This document shows positions 16,272 through 24,879 of a stretch of DNA of 64,000 bases, piece after piece. The translations under genes were made by a program, and so were the position numbers. The DNA lies in the IMG/VR virus record IMGVR_UViG_3300009068_000024, positions 1 to 64,000 of that record; one strand, given 5' to 3'. The notes under the pieces were generated by a model that saw nothing but the letters and a program-made list of their open reading frames with translations, searched no databases and was not told where the DNA came from. This stretch comes from a virus. Position 1 is the first letter of the stretch, and each line of letters opens with the position of its first letter.

Positions 16272-17465
16272 TTGAAAATAGGTTTTGTTGGGTTAGGAAA
16301 GCTTGGGTTCCCTGTAGCTTTGGCTATTGAGTCTAAAGGACATGAGATTTTTGGGTATGATGTAAACCCGGACATTCAAAAGTATTTGGATACTAAATCC
16401 ATTCCTTTTGTTGAAAAAGGTATTGAACCTCTTTTAGATTCTACGAAGCTTAAGCTAAAAAGTCTTGAGTACATAGTAGCCAGATCAGACATTATCTTTG
16501 TTCCGATCCAAACTCCTCACGATCCTCAGTATGAGGGCTCTACCTCTCTTCCGAAGCTTAGAAAGGATTTTGACTATTCGTACCTCATAGATGGCATTGA
16601 AAGTATTGCTAGGATCGCTAAAGAGGGGAAGAAGAAGACAATTGTTGCAGTTATCTCGACTTGCCTACCTACAACATACGAAAAGAAGATAAAGCCTCTA
16701 TTGAATGAGTATATTGAGTATGTCTATACTCCTCAGTTTATTGCAATGGGCACTGCTATTGAAGACTATTTAGATCCAGAATTTGCTTTAATTGGGGTAG
16801 AAAGTGATCGTGCTAGCTCTAAACTTCAAGAGTTTTATGGGACTCTGTTTGACAAGCCTCATATTGTTACTGATATAACAACTGCAGAGGGTATCAAAGT
16901 TTCATACAACACCTGGATTACTGCAAAAACGGTTATTGCAAATACTTGGGGAGAGCTTGCTCATAAGACTGGTATGAATTTTGATGACATCTTTAAAGCA
17001 TGGTCTGTCTCAACTAAAAGACTTATTTCCCCTAAGTATATGAGAGCTGGCATGAGTGACGGTGGCGGTTGCCACCCTAGAGATAATATTGCTCTAAGCT
17101 GGTTAGCCGAAAGTGTTGGGCTAAGCCACAACATATTTGAAGATCTTATGAAGTCTAGAGAAGATTATGAGAAGTGGCATGGAGAGTTTGCTGCGTCTGT
17201 AGCTGAAGAGAATGGTTTAGATCTTTACATTCTAGGTAAGGCATTTAAACCTGAAACAAATATTGAAACTGGAAGTCCGGCTATTTTAGTATCTAATCTG
17301 ATCGACTACCCTCACAAGCATGTAACTGAAATTGAAGGTGTTGGAGTCTATTTTGTTGCCACTGCCCATGAAAGATATACTGATGGCTACCCTGAAGGGT
17401 CGATTGTAATAGATCCTTTTGGATATGTAACCTATACTAATGTAATTAAATTAGGTAGAAAATAG
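16272..17465 (+). CDS. UDP-glucose/GDP-mannose 6-dehydrogenase-like enzyme
   Basis: 397 residues, TTG start after AGGAAACTAAG. The Rossmann entry KIGFVGLGKLGFPVALAIE binds NAD. Catalytic Cys267 lies in GGGCHPRDNIAL, the family signature, and the C-terminal nucleotide-sugar domain includes LGKAFKPETNIETGSP. Oxidises a nucleotide sugar to a uronic acid donor. Substrate (UDP-glucose, UDP-GlcNAc or other) cannot be told from sequence alone. Works logically with the adjacent glycosyltransferase. Confidence 0.92.
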   Translation: MKIGFVGLGKLGFPVALAIESKGHEIFGYDVNPDIQKYLDTKSIPFVEKGIEPLLDSTKLKLKSLEYIVARSDIIFVPIQTPHDPQYEGSTSLPKLRKDFDYSYLIDGIESIARIAKEGKKKTIVAVISTCLPTTYEKKIKPLLNEYIEYVYTPQFIAMGTAIEDYLDPEFALIGVESDRASSKLQEFYGTLFDKPHIVTDITTAEGIKVSYNTWITAKTVIANTWGELAHKTGMNFDDIFKAWSVSTKRLISPKYMRAGMSDGGGCHPRDNIALSWLAESVGLSHNIFEDLMKSREDYEKWHGEFAASVAEENGLDLYILGKAFKPETNIETGSPAILVSNLIDYPHKHVTEIEGVGVYFVATAHERYTDGYPEGSIVIDPFGYVTYTNVIKLGRK

Positions 17466-17475
17466 TAAATATATC

Positions 17476-17510
17476 TTGACAAATGTGGTAAACGTCAGTA
17501 TGGTTTGAGT
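17476..17510 (+). promoter_or_regulatory. Promoter for a leaderless transcript
   Basis: TTGACA (17476-17481), 17 nt, TATGGT (17499-17504), six bases, ATG at 17511. The transcript would start at or next to the ATG, so no ribosome site is used. Confidence 0.85.
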
Positions 17511-17993
17511 ATGCAAACATTTCTACCGTATAAGGACTTCAACAAGTCCGCAGAAGTACTAGACAATAAGCGATTGAACAAGCAGATTCTAGAGGGTTAT
17601 CAGATCCTAAAAGTTCTATCGAGTGACGACCCTAAAGCCGGATGGCGTAATCACCCTGCAGTAAAGATGTGGAGGGGCCACGAAAAAGGTCTGCTCTCTT
17701 ACATCATGGCTTGCGTTGAAGAAGCTGATAAACGTGGCATAAAGACAGAGAACAATGTTGCCAACATCAAAGCTTTGTTCCTTGCTAACGCTGCTTCTTG
17801 GGGTGATGGTTTACCTGATTGGTTCCATGACAGTGAGAAGAGTTTTAGAGTTATGGCTACACACAAGGCTAATCTTTATAAGAAAGATCCAGTTTATTAC
17901 TTCCAGTTCTTTGAATCATTGGAAGACCCAAACAACAAACCTTGCTGTGAGCGTTGCAACTATTACTGGGTGACGCACGCCAGTGGGGTTTAA
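17511..17993 (+). CDS. Pyrimidine-dimer DNA glycosylase-like protein (DenV/Pyr_excise type)
   Basis: 160 residues starting MQTFLPYKDFNKSAEVLDNKRLNKQ, the signature I associate with the phage T4 endonuclease V-related family, which removes UV-induced pyrimidine dimers. The motif WRNHPAVKMWRGHEKGLLSY is also typical. A CCERCNYYW zinc-like end is present. I start at 17511, not at the upstream TTG, because the promoter fixes the transcript start there. UV repair suits a phage of sunlit water. Confidence 0.85.
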   Translation: MQTFLPYKDFNKSAEVLDNKRLNKQILEGYQILKVLSSDDPKAGWRNHPAVKMWRGHEKGLLSYIMACVEEADKRGIKTENNVANIKALFLANAASWGDGLPDWFHDSEKSFRVMATHKANLYKKDPVYYFQFFESLEDPNNKPCCERCNYYWVTHASGV

Positions 17994-18186
17994 GAAACAA
18001 CCTTGGAGCTATAGGATTATGCATAAAGTAAGGTCTAAGTTGCCTAAAAGATTTCAGTTCACCTTTACACTAGTAGGATTTACTATCTTGGCTATTGTTT
18101 TGTCGGGATTTTATTTGTTTTTTACTGGTGTTTGGAAGCTGCTATGGCCGATTCGTAAGTTGGTTAATAAATTAAAAAAGAAGTAA
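17983..18186 (+). CDS. Small basic membrane protein
   Basis: 67 residues from GTG overlapping the previous gene, or 55 from ATG 18019 (preceded by ATAGGA). Core FTLVGFTILAIVLSGFYLFF is one membrane helix with basic ends (KVRSKLPKRF, NKLKKK). Unknown function. Ends at a terminator shared with the lysis cluster. Confidence 0.6.
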   Translation: MGFKKQPWSYRIMHKVRSKLPKRFQFTFTLVGFTILAIVLSGFYLFFTGVWKLLWPIRKLVNKLKKK

Positions 18187-18193
18187 AAGAAAA

Positions 18194-18222
18194 CCCCCAT
18201 CCTCGTCAGGTGGGGGCTTCTT
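18194..18222. terminator. Intrinsic terminator between convergent operons
   Basis: CCCCCA (18194-18199) with inner CCT/AGG and TGGGGG (18211-18216), followed by CTTCTTTC. On the minus strand the A-rich flank reads as TTTTCTTTTAC, so it can serve both directions. Confidence 0.8.
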
Positions 18223-18277
18223 TCTACCGGTCAGGTTTATTACGTGTTAATTACACCTTTATCTCCGGGCTAGCTTA

Positions 18278-18814
18278 TTACGCCTTCTTGGTAGGAACTA
18301 CCTTCTTGACTGCGCCAACAACTTTAGATGCAACGCTTGCCTTACCTTCTTCACCATCTAGGTTTGCAAGGATGTGCTTTAGTGGGTCAACAAGCTTTTC
18401 GTATGGGGCAAGGTGGATGTCAACACCTGAGAATGCAGGGCCCATCTTTCCAATAGACAAGTGGAGGTGAGCTCCGGTTGAGGCTGATCCGCTTGGTGTG
18501 TTCTTACCGCCACCAACTAGACCAATTACTGTTTCTCCACCAACAACCTTGTCGCCCTTCTTTAGAGTTGACTCTACTGCTAGGTGTGCGTAGAGAACCC
18601 AGTGGTTATCAAATGTTGAGTGGATAACAGTCCAACCTAGAACATCAGACCAGAAAGACTTCTGTACTGTTCCAGATGTGATTGCCTTGATTGCTGACTT
18701 CTCCTTAGGAGACCAGTCTTGTCCTCTGTGTGGACGTCCGTTACGGTATGGTGCTAGGTTGCCAAACTCGTCATTACGAGTCTTAGCTGGGAATGGTTCA
18801 AAGTACTTTGCCAT
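18278..18814 (-). CDS. M23-family peptidase, putative endolysin
   Basis: 178 residues. Zinc ligands H29 and D33 (RPHRGQDW) and H116-L-H118 (GAHLHLS), with H77 (YAHL) as the active-site His, give the full LytM/M23 pattern. Cuts peptide cross-bridges of peptidoglycan. No signal peptide, so release depends on the two holin-like proteins encoded just upstream. The alanine/valine/lysine-rich C-terminal tail (VGAVKKVVPTKKA) might anchor to the wall. One of three cell-wall hydrolases in this window. Confidence 0.92.
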   Translation of the reverse strand: MAKYFEPFPAKTRNDEFGNLAPYRNGRPHRGQDWSPKEKSAIKAITSGTVQKSFWSDVLGWTVIHSTFDNHWVLYAHLAVESTLKKGDKVVGGETVIGLVGGGKNTPSGSASTGAHLHLSIGKMGPAFSGVDIHLAPYEKLVDPLKHILANLDGEEGKASVASKVVGAVKKVVPTKKA

Positions 18815-18891
18815 TATTTATTATCCTTCGTTGAATGTGTAGATCTTGTGATCTATTTAATTTTACTGTGAGTTGTGCTTAGTTATTTGGA

Positions 18892-19092
18892 TTACTCTTC
18901 GTCTTCGTCTTTTTCACGACGAATAGGGAAGGTTAGAACCCAGATGAGAAGCGTAATGCCAATCAACTTACCTACGATATCACGAGCTGAGCCCTCTAGG
19001 AGTACCCAACCCAGGGCTAGACCCAATAAAGTCCAGGCTTGGTCGAGTAGGTCTTTAAAGAGTTCGGCTATGAATTTTGTTATCTTTTTCAT
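18892..19092 (-). CDS. Putative holin
   Basis: 66 residues with hydrophobic segments LDQAWTLLGLALGWVLLEG and IVGKLIGITLLIWVLTF and a charged C-terminus (RREKDEDEE), a typical small class II holin. Located directly upstream of the M23 endolysin on the same strand. Would form the inner-membrane lesion for endolysin escape. Confidence 0.75.
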   Translation of the reverse strand: MKKITKFIAELFKDLLDQAWTLLGLALGWVLLEGSARDIVGKLIGITLLIWVLTFPIRREKDEDEE

Positions 19093-19094
19093 TG

Positions 19095-19388
19095 TTATTT
19101 TTCTTTCTTGCTAGTTGAGGTGGTTTCGTCTATGTCTTTGATCTTGGTGGTCTGGCGGAAAGCAGCGTTGATTTCTTCTCGGCTGAGTTTTCCATCTTCT
19201 AGGAACGCTAAAGATAGAAGTTCAACAACCTTGGCAACTGCCATGATTCCTCCCATAATTGCGCTAAACCAGATTGGGATATCAACACCGCTTACTGAGC
19301 CAGCAACAGAACCTGCACCAATAACTCCTAGTGCTGAGGCTACAAATGTGGCTATAACTCTTAGAAATACATTTCCAAATAACTTCAT
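19095..19388 (-). CDS. Holin-like membrane protein, paralogue of the 6.9 kb gene
   Basis: 97 residues: membrane helices VIATFVASALGVIGAGSVAG and IPIWFSAIMGGIMAVAKVV, then LEDGKLSREEINAAFRQT and a lysine-rich tail. The soluble part matches the gene at 6948-7211. Two bases separate it from the next holin gene, suggesting a holin/antiholin pair or a two-component holin. Confidence 0.75.
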   Translation of the reverse strand: MKLFGNVFLRVIATFVASALGVIGAGSVAGSVSGVDIPIWFSAIMGGIMAVAKVVELLSLAFLEDGKLSREEINAAFRQTTKIKDIDETTSTSKKEK

Positions 19389-19392
19389 ATCT

Positions 19393-22263
19393 TTACTTTC
19401 TTCTACTTGTTCTACTTGATGAACCGCCTGAACTGGCGGTAGCTAGAGCTGCTGCTTGGGCAATTTGTCCAACAACAAGGGTGGTTACAACAAGGTTTTG
19501 AGCCTTTTTACGGGCTTTAGGTGAAATATCGGCTCCAACGTTGCCAACTAAGTTCAAAACGTTAGCAATGGCTACTGCAGCCTGTCCAACACCCGGAATA
19601 TTAGCTAGAGCTTCGTCAACAACTATGTCATCTTGCTCTGCTGCAAGGTAAAGGGCGTCTAGGGCTTGTTCGTACTCTGCTGAGCCTTCTGTGGCTGTTT
19701 CAAAGGTTTCTAAAGCGGCTTCTACAAGCAAAACGGCCTGTTCTGGGCTAAGTTCTGTTGGGTCAATTTGAGATAGATCTATTTCTTGTAGATTGCTTGC
19801 GTCTAGGTTCGTTGGAACTTCTGCTGAGCCCTGTGGGGTGTTGAAGATGTTGGTGGCTTCATTGATGATGTCTGGGATTGTGGAAGTGGTAGCCTGGGCA
19901 ACTTCCAATGAAGACTCGAATGAGGCTGATGCGTTGTCGGTGGTGGTTTGGGCTTCTTTCGCTGCAGTTGATGCTTCTTTTGATGTGATGTCAGCTTGGG
20001 TTGAGTTTGCTGCAGCTAGATCTGCGTCAACTTGAGCTTGGTCTTCGTTGGAAGTTGCAGAGCTTAGCAATCCTGTTTGTGTTTCTAGTTCTTGCTGGGC
20101 TTGAGCTTGGGTGGAGGATGCTTCTTCTAAAGCTGTCTGTGCTTGTTCGTTGGAAGTTTGGACGTCTTGACTTTTTCTGCTTTCTGTGTTATAAGCATCT
20201 TGAGCTGCCTGAAGCTGGGAGTTAGCTGTGCGTAAATTCTGATCTGCTTCGTTGGAAGTTGAGATGGCAGCTTTCTGGCTCCTGTCGGCCTCATCAAAGG
20301 CTTGTTGTGCATCTTGAGTTGCAGAGTGGGCTTCGTTTGAAGTTACCTGGTCCTGGTTGAATGCGTTTTGATAGACGTCCAGATTTGCAGAAAGGGTGTT
20401 TAAGGTGGTAGCAGTATCTATGACTTGGTAGTAAGCAGTTGTAGAGTTTTGGGCTGCTACCTGTTGGTCTGCTTGTGCGATCTGCCAGTCTTCCTCTGCT
20501 TGCTGGTTAGCAAGAACGGTTGCGTCGTAATAGATTTGTGCGTTCTGTAGAGCAGGGAGTAGAGCAGGGTCGTGGATTAGTGGGTGGACTTGTCCAGGGA
20601 CTACCTCTGTGGTGTAGTAGGTTTCGTAGTCCCATACAGTTTGTTCAACGTAGGTAGTTGTAGTGGTAGATGTTGTACCTAGGTAGGATGGCGGAACTAG
20701 AACATAGCCTGTCTGTGGGGTGTAGTAATAAAGCCAGACGTTAGCTCCGCCACCATTCTCGTAATAGTAGAGGGTTATGGTGTGGGTGGAGCCACCTTCA
20801 AAATAAACTGGTGCAGAGGTAGAACCGCCTCCACCTTTGTCTCGCCAGTCGCTGATGATTTGAACTCCGTCGATTTGGAGAATAGTTCCGTCATCTGCTG
20901 GTGAGTAGAACTGGTAGTTGCCGGAGGTTGGAAATGAGATGTTTCCCGTGAAACGTACAATGACATCTTCGCTTCTACCTGAGTTAAGAACCTGTCCTGA
21001 ACCCCAGTTGAAGTTGATGTCTGGAACTATGGTTGTGTAGATAGGTCGCTCTAATGAAGATGGGAGTGGTGGAGCATTGTTATAGCCTTGGCGATTAAAT
21101 ACGTCAGCGATTAGGCCGCCTGTAAGGGTTGTGGTTGTAACTGGAACAATGGTGGTGGTTGGAACTAAGCGTTCGTGCTCTTGTTCATAAGTAAGTGGAG
21201 TCCACGTTGGGTCAGGAATTAGGTTGTTGTCGTAGTTCCATTGTGCTTGGTTGAGTTGATCTTGAGCTGCCTCTAAGTTAGAACGAGTGATATTTACTAC
21301 ATCCTGTGCATATAGGTAGTCGTTGTAAACGGTGGTGTAGATATCTAATGTTTGATTGTAATTAGCAAGAACTTGGTTGTAAGTAGCTCTAGCTGCGTCA
21401 ACTTCTGATTGCTTCGTTTGAAGTTCTACGGTAGCTGCAGCTAGATCTTCCTGTGCCTGTGCTTCGTTTGAAGTTGCAGATGAGAGCTTTTGTTCTGCTT
21501 GTGCTTTCTGTGCTTGAGCATTTGAAAGTGCTTGTTGTGCTTGGGCGAGTGTTGATGCTGATTCGATGGCGTTTGTTTGACGTTCGTTTAAAGTTTGTAG
21601 CGCCTGAGCTGTGATGGAGTTCTGCTGCGTCAATGCTTCCGTCGAGTTCGTTAGAAGTTGTTGGGCCTGGAGTACACCCGCATTTGCGTTGTCTAGCTGA
21701 GTCTGGGCTTGAGCTACGGCGGCCTTCTGAACTTCTAATTTCTGTTTTGTGGCTTCGTGGGAAGTTTGAGAGGAGGTGAAAATCTTTCTCTTATCCTGTG
21801 CGTCTTTGTCTGCAAGAGTTTGTGTTTTTAGGGCGTAGGTAAGAGCTGTTTTTGCTTTGTTATAAGTGTCTAGGGCTGACTCAAGGTTAGAAACGTCAGT
21901 TTTCAGAGTTTGAATAGCTGTTTGAGCTTTTTTAATGGCTGTTTGGAGCTCTGGAGAATCATTTGTAGGCTGTTTTTCAAGAAGTGTGTTGAGTTGCGCT
22001 TGGTAGTCTGCTAGAGTAGACTTTAAAGTATTAAGATCTTCAACTGAAGGAGTTAGAGATGATTGTAACCGTTGACTTAGATAGTTTTTGGGTTGGTTTA
22101 GTAGTTGGTTGGATCTCACTGATTGTTGTGAGCTCGATTGCGTCTGTACTGGTAAACCGAAAGAAGAAGTAGCTAAAGCTGACTCTGCATAGCAGATCGG
22201 TAAGCCTGAAAGGAGTGTCGCAATTATGATTTGCGGCACTTTTTTTGATTTATTGCGTTTCAT
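19393..22263 (-). CDS. Secreted coiled-coil protein with PA14 domain
   Basis: 956 residues from ATG 22263 (an upstream TTG lacks support). Signal-like N-terminus KKVPQIIIATLLSGLPICYAESALA, then a long alanine/glutamine heptad coiled coil, then a PA14-type carbohydrate-binding domain (TGGLIADVFNRQGYNN...FYSPADDGTILQIDGVQIISDW...ITLYYYENGG), then a second coiled coil and a glycine/serine/arginine tail. The symmetrical coil-PA14-coil layout suggests a rod displaying a sugar-binding head: tail needle, tape-like rod or secreted adhesin. Encoded upstream of the holins on the same strand. The coding DNA is full of the TTCGTTGGAAGTT word, mostly as TSNE codons. Confidence 0.8.
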   Translation of the reverse strand: MKRNKSKKVPQIIIATLLSGLPICYAESALATSSFGLPVQTQSSSQQSVRSNQLLNQPKNYLSQRLQSSLTPSVEDLNTLKSTLADYQAQLNTLLEKQPTNDSPELQTAIKKAQTAIQTLKTDVSNLESALDTYNKAKTALTYALKTQTLADKDAQDKRKIFTSSQTSHEATKQKLEVQKAAVAQAQTQLDNANAGVLQAQQLLTNSTEALTQQNSITAQALQTLNERQTNAIESASTLAQAQQALSNAQAQKAQAEQKLSSATSNEAQAQEDLAAATVELQTKQSEVDAARATYNQVLANYNQTLDIYTTVYNDYLYAQDVVNITRSNLEAAQDQLNQAQWNYDNNLIPDPTWTPLTYEQEHERLVPTTTIVPVTTTTLTGGLIADVFNRQGYNNAPPLPSSLERPIYTTIVPDINFNWGSGQVLNSGRSEDVIVRFTGNISFPTSGNYQFYSPADDGTILQIDGVQIISDWRDKGGGGSTSAPVYFEGGSTHTITLYYYENGGGANVWLYYYTPQTGYVLVPPSYLGTTSTTTTTYVEQTVWDYETYYTTEVVPGQVHPLIHDPALLPALQNAQIYYDATVLANQQAEEDWQIAQADQQVAAQNSTTAYYQVIDTATTLNTLSANLDVYQNAFNQDQVTSNEAHSATQDAQQAFDEADRSQKAAISTSNEADQNLRTANSQLQAAQDAYNTESRKSQDVQTSNEQAQTALEEASSTQAQAQQELETQTGLLSSATSNEDQAQVDADLAAANSTQADITSKEASTAAKEAQTTTDNASASFESSLEVAQATTSTIPDIINEATNIFNTPQGSAEVPTNLDASNLQEIDLSQIDPTELSPEQAVLLVEAALETFETATEGSAEYEQALDALYLAAEQDDIVVDEALANIPGVGQAAVAIANVLNLVGNVGADISPKARKKAQNLVVTTLVVGQIAQAAALATASSGGSSSRTSRRK

Positions 22264-22333
22264 ATGAGATATCTCTCTATAGAGGTGTATCTCTCCCAAA
22301 TCTATTTTACCGCAAAATAGATTTTATGACCTT

Positions 22334-22744
22334 TTAATTGAAGTTGTCGGGAATCCGTGCTGACCACTCTTCAATGGTCATTTCTCTTTGTTTTGCAATT
22401 GTTCCCTGTGCGAATCCAACTAAGAACCAGTGGAAAACTCCAAAAAATACGTTATAAAAGCCAATTAGGATATAAAGCTCGAAAGAAGTAAAAATGAAGC
22501 AAAACGTCAAAAGTATCGCTGATATCAAAAATGAGAAAATAGGCCAAATGTACGATTTTGTCCAATACCAGATCATTACGGGCCAAGCGGCTGCGCTCAA
22601 AATTATCGAAATTATGATGTCTGGCGGGTATTCGTCGCCTTTATATGTGGAGAAGATCCAAGCTCTTCCGGAGGATTTTTTGTGCAATTTTTTGTACAAA
22701 AGTACTTCAGAATCGGTTAAAACTGGCAGTTCACGGTGGCTCAT
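22334..22744 (-). CDS. Multi-pass membrane protein
   Basis: 136 residues from ATG 22744 (AAAGGA upstream). Three hydrophobic segments: IIISIILSAAAWPVMIWYW, IFSFLISAILLTFCFIFTSF and LIGFYNVFFGVFHWFLVGF. N-terminus MSHRELPVLTDSEVLLYKKL is cytoplasmic-looking. Function unknown. Plus-strand frames here are shadows. Confidence 0.65.
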   Translation of the reverse strand: MSHRELPVLTDSEVLLYKKLHKKSSGRAWIFSTYKGDEYPPDIIISIILSAAAWPVMIWYWTKSYIWPIFSFLISAILLTFCFIFTSFELYILIGFYNVFFGVFHWFLVGFAQGTIAKQREMTIEEWSARIPDNFN

Positions 22745-22782
22745 CAGGGATCCTTTCTGGGGGTCTTGTGTACAATCTGTAA

Positions 22783-22900
22783 AAGATACTATCAGGTTTT
22801 TTGAAAAAATATGTAAAAAAGTCAATAGTATCTATGTTAGAGATACTATCGGAAAAAACAAAAGTTTTTGTAAAAAAGTTGATAGTATAACTAATCCAAT
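22783..22900. promoter_or_regulatory. Repeated GATAGTAT operator-like sites
   Basis: AGATACTATC (twice) and ATAGTAT (twice) occur within 118 bp, some in inverted orientation. TGTAAAAAAGT followed by ATAGTAT repeats directly about 58 bases apart. The spacing and inversion suggest a repressor-binding region between divergent genes. Confidence 0.45.
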
Positions 22901-23060
22901 ATACACTTTATGGATTATTGCAACTATATTTTCCCTTAATGCGGAATTTTTTCTCTATACGCGTAGTAAAAAAAGGTTGAAATAAACCAATAAATGGGTT
23001 TTTAGTTGTGTTATAGTTGTTTTGTAAGGTATCATTTTTAATTATCGATTGGAGATAAAA
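22901..23060 (+). promoter_or_regulatory. Promoter region with shared 17-mer
   Basis: TTGTGT (23006-23011), 18 nt, TATCAT (23030-23035). The 17-mer TAAGGTATCATTTTTAA at 23025-23041 is repeated exactly at 52880-52896. Confidence 0.5.
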
Positions 23061-23498
23061 TTGGAAGAAAATAAGGATGCAATGAGCTTTTTCGATTTCT
23101 CGGAAGAAGAAGCTTTACAAGTTGCAGAAGAAGAAGTTATTCGAACTAGAGAACGTGATGGACGGATCTGTATCTGTGGACATCCAAATACCAGACACGC
23201 AACTTATGCTGATGTAGTGTCTTGTAACCCGACTAGGATGGCTTGCGATTGTAAGCAAATTCGTCTAGTTTTGGAAGTATCTGATACAAGACTGTTTTTG
23301 AGAAAAACTAATGGATCAGGAACTTCACACGCTTTGAGCAAATCTATGTCTAAGGCAAAATCTCTTGGAGTAGAGGTAAAGTGGCTGATCGACCCTAAAT
23401 GCGACAGATGTAATATAGTGAAGCCAGTTAGTCCAGTTGCAATCTCTCAAAATGGAAGACACGGATATAACGCATTTCTCTGTGTTGACTGCCGATAA
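23061..23498 (+). CDS. Cysteine-rich hypothetical protein
   Basis: 145 residues, TTG start after TTGGAG; ATG 23082 is an alternative. ICICGHPNTRHA and CNPTRMACDCKQ then CDRCNIVKP...CVDCR give two zinc-ribbon-like knuckles around a basic middle. Probably nucleic-acid binding. First gene of a plus-strand operon to 25.3 kb. Confidence 0.6.
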   Translation: MEENKDAMSFFDFSEEEALQVAEEEVIRTRERDGRICICGHPNTRHATYADVVSCNPTRMACDCKQIRLVLEVSDTRLFLRKTNGSGTSHALSKSMSKAKSLGVEVKWLIDPKCDRCNIVKPVSPVAISQNGRHGYNAFLCVDCR

Positions 23499-23522
23499 GA
23501 TAACCGATAGGATAAATACACA

Positions 23523-24008
23523 ATGACAATAGATAAACCGATAGTTCAAACCTACGCTGAGTTCAGATACACAAAACAAGGCTCCATCCTTGAGATCAAA
23601 TATCTTGATGAAGCATTAGTGATTGTTAGAGACACTATCTACGAAAACATAGGCGTTCGAGAAGATGTGAGTGGTAGAGCTACCTACTCGATCAGTAGCA
23701 AAGGAGTCTATCTCAAAGTTTGGATTGAGCAGTATATGAATACAATCAATGAGTTCAATGCCAATGAAATTATTCAGCAAATTATGGAAAACATAATCAA
23801 AGCTGGAATTGAGAATATAGAGTTGGAAAGTGTCTTTGAGTACGAAAACCTAAATGGTGAGATACTTATCACCTGCCCTAAATGTACAGGCACCGGAATA
23901 ATACATAGAGTAGATACGGAAGATTGCCCCCAATGCGAGGGTTGGGGTATAACCTTCTCCAACGATCCAAAACTTAAAATCGTTCCCTTAGTTGTGAAAG
24001 GCTCGTAA
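23523..24008 (+). CDS. Protein with DnaJ-type zinc finger
   Basis: 161 residues. The C-terminal part has two CxxCxGxG knuckles, CPKCTGTG and CPQCEGWG, as in the DnaJ central domain, but no J-domain is present. The N-terminal 110 residues are of unknown fold. Could act as a redox or RNA-binding adaptor. Overlaps the next start by one base. Confidence 0.7.
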   Translation: MTIDKPIVQTYAEFRYTKQGSILEIKYLDEALVIVRDTIYENIGVREDVSGRATYSISSKGVYLKVWIEQYMNTINEFNANEIIQQIMENIIKAGIENIELESVFEYENLNGEILITCPKCTGTGIIHRVDTEDCPQCEGWGITFSNDPKLKIVPLVVKGS

Positions 24009-24502
24009 TGGAGTATATAGTTTTAGAAATATCAGATATCGAGCTAGAAGTTATACCAATGCACGAACTTCCGGGACTCAAGGTTCTCCGTGTTTTAAGT
24101 TCTCCCCCGGATATGCAAAGACTAAAAATGTCAGCTGACTTACTTAGACTGGCTTTAAGAAATCCTGAAGATTGGAATGGGATTGTCAAGTTTCTTTCAA
24201 TGGGAGAACTTATGAAAATTATTGACCAATGGATGGAAAAAAGCCAAGAAGATTCGAATCGGAAATCTGAGGAAGAAGAATATTACAATGACCTTGTCAG
24301 AGAAGAACAGGAGTTTGAGGATGACCTAGACTTCGAACAAAAAGCTATGGAAGATTATGAAGATATAGATTCGGAGTATGAAGTTCCAGAACTTACCCCC
24401 GAAATCTTGTACGACGCATTCGTTGAGTATCTTTCAGAATACAAAGATCCAACTGAAATAATTAGTCCAGAGGAATATGATGAAGGCGAAGAATCCGAAT
24501 AG
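24008..24502 (+). CDS. Highly acidic hypothetical protein
   Basis: 164 residues. The second half is dominated by Glu and Asp (EEEYYNDLVREEQEFEDD, PEEYDEGEESE). Such proteins may mimic DNA or bind basic partners. No family recognised. Coupled to genes on both sides by overlap. Confidence 0.65.
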   Translation: MEYIVLEISDIELEVIPMHELPGLKVLRVLSSPPDMQRLKMSADLLRLALRNPEDWNGIVKFLSMGELMKIIDQWMEKSQEDSNRKSEEEEYYNDLVREEQEFEDDLDFEQKAMEDYEDIDSEYEVPELTPEILYDAFVEYLSEYKDPTEIISPEEYDEGEESE

Positions 24503-24644
24503 ACCAATGTGTGGTTTTTGCGCCACAGGTCATCACGAAAACTGTAAAACCGAAATCAAGTATTACGACAACATTTGGTACTGTGATTGCACGAAGTGTC
24601 ATCCGGACAAAAAAGAAGAAGTAGAGGAAACTAATGAGTCTTAG
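24480..24644 (+). CDS. Tiny zinc-binding protein
   Basis: 54 residues: MCGFCATGHHENC...YYDNIWYCDCTKCHPD. Six Cys and three His suggest one or two zinc sites. AGAGGA ribosome site. Overlaps genes on both sides. Unknown role. Confidence 0.65.
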   Translation: MKAKNPNRPMCGFCATGHHENCKTEIKYYDNIWYCDCTKCHPDKKEEVEETNES

Positions 24645-24879
24645 TGAACCGCTAAGAGATTCTGCTGGAAGATGGGTCGGCACTCCTCATAGGGGAGTGG
24701 ATTTACCTAAAAGCTGGAGTCCGGGAATGTCCGATGAAGAACTAACCACCATTTGGGGATTCAATTCCGATTTGAGGGAACAGCGTAAATTAAAACTTCA
24801 AGCAGATAGAAATGCTAGGTTAGAAAAGACTCAGGAATGTTGGGGTGAAGTATGCAACTGCTCACACCGAAAGAAGTAG
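24634..24879 (+). CDS. Small hypothetical protein
   Basis: 81 residues: LRDSAGRWVGTPHRGVDLPKSW, then TIWGFNSDLREQRKLKLQADRNARL and a CWGEVCNC end. The SAGRWVG start resembles short linker repeats in phage head proteins. Unassigned. Confidence 0.6.
   Translation: MSLSEPLRDSAGRWVGTPHRGVDLPKSWSPGMSDEELTTIWGFNSDLREQRKLKLQADRNARLEKTQECWGEVCNCSHRKK

Noticed and set aside
22494-22985. Plus-strand ORF opposite the membrane protein gene
   Set aside because: Antisense to a well-supported minus gene and covers the operator-like repeats; start lacks a ribosome site.
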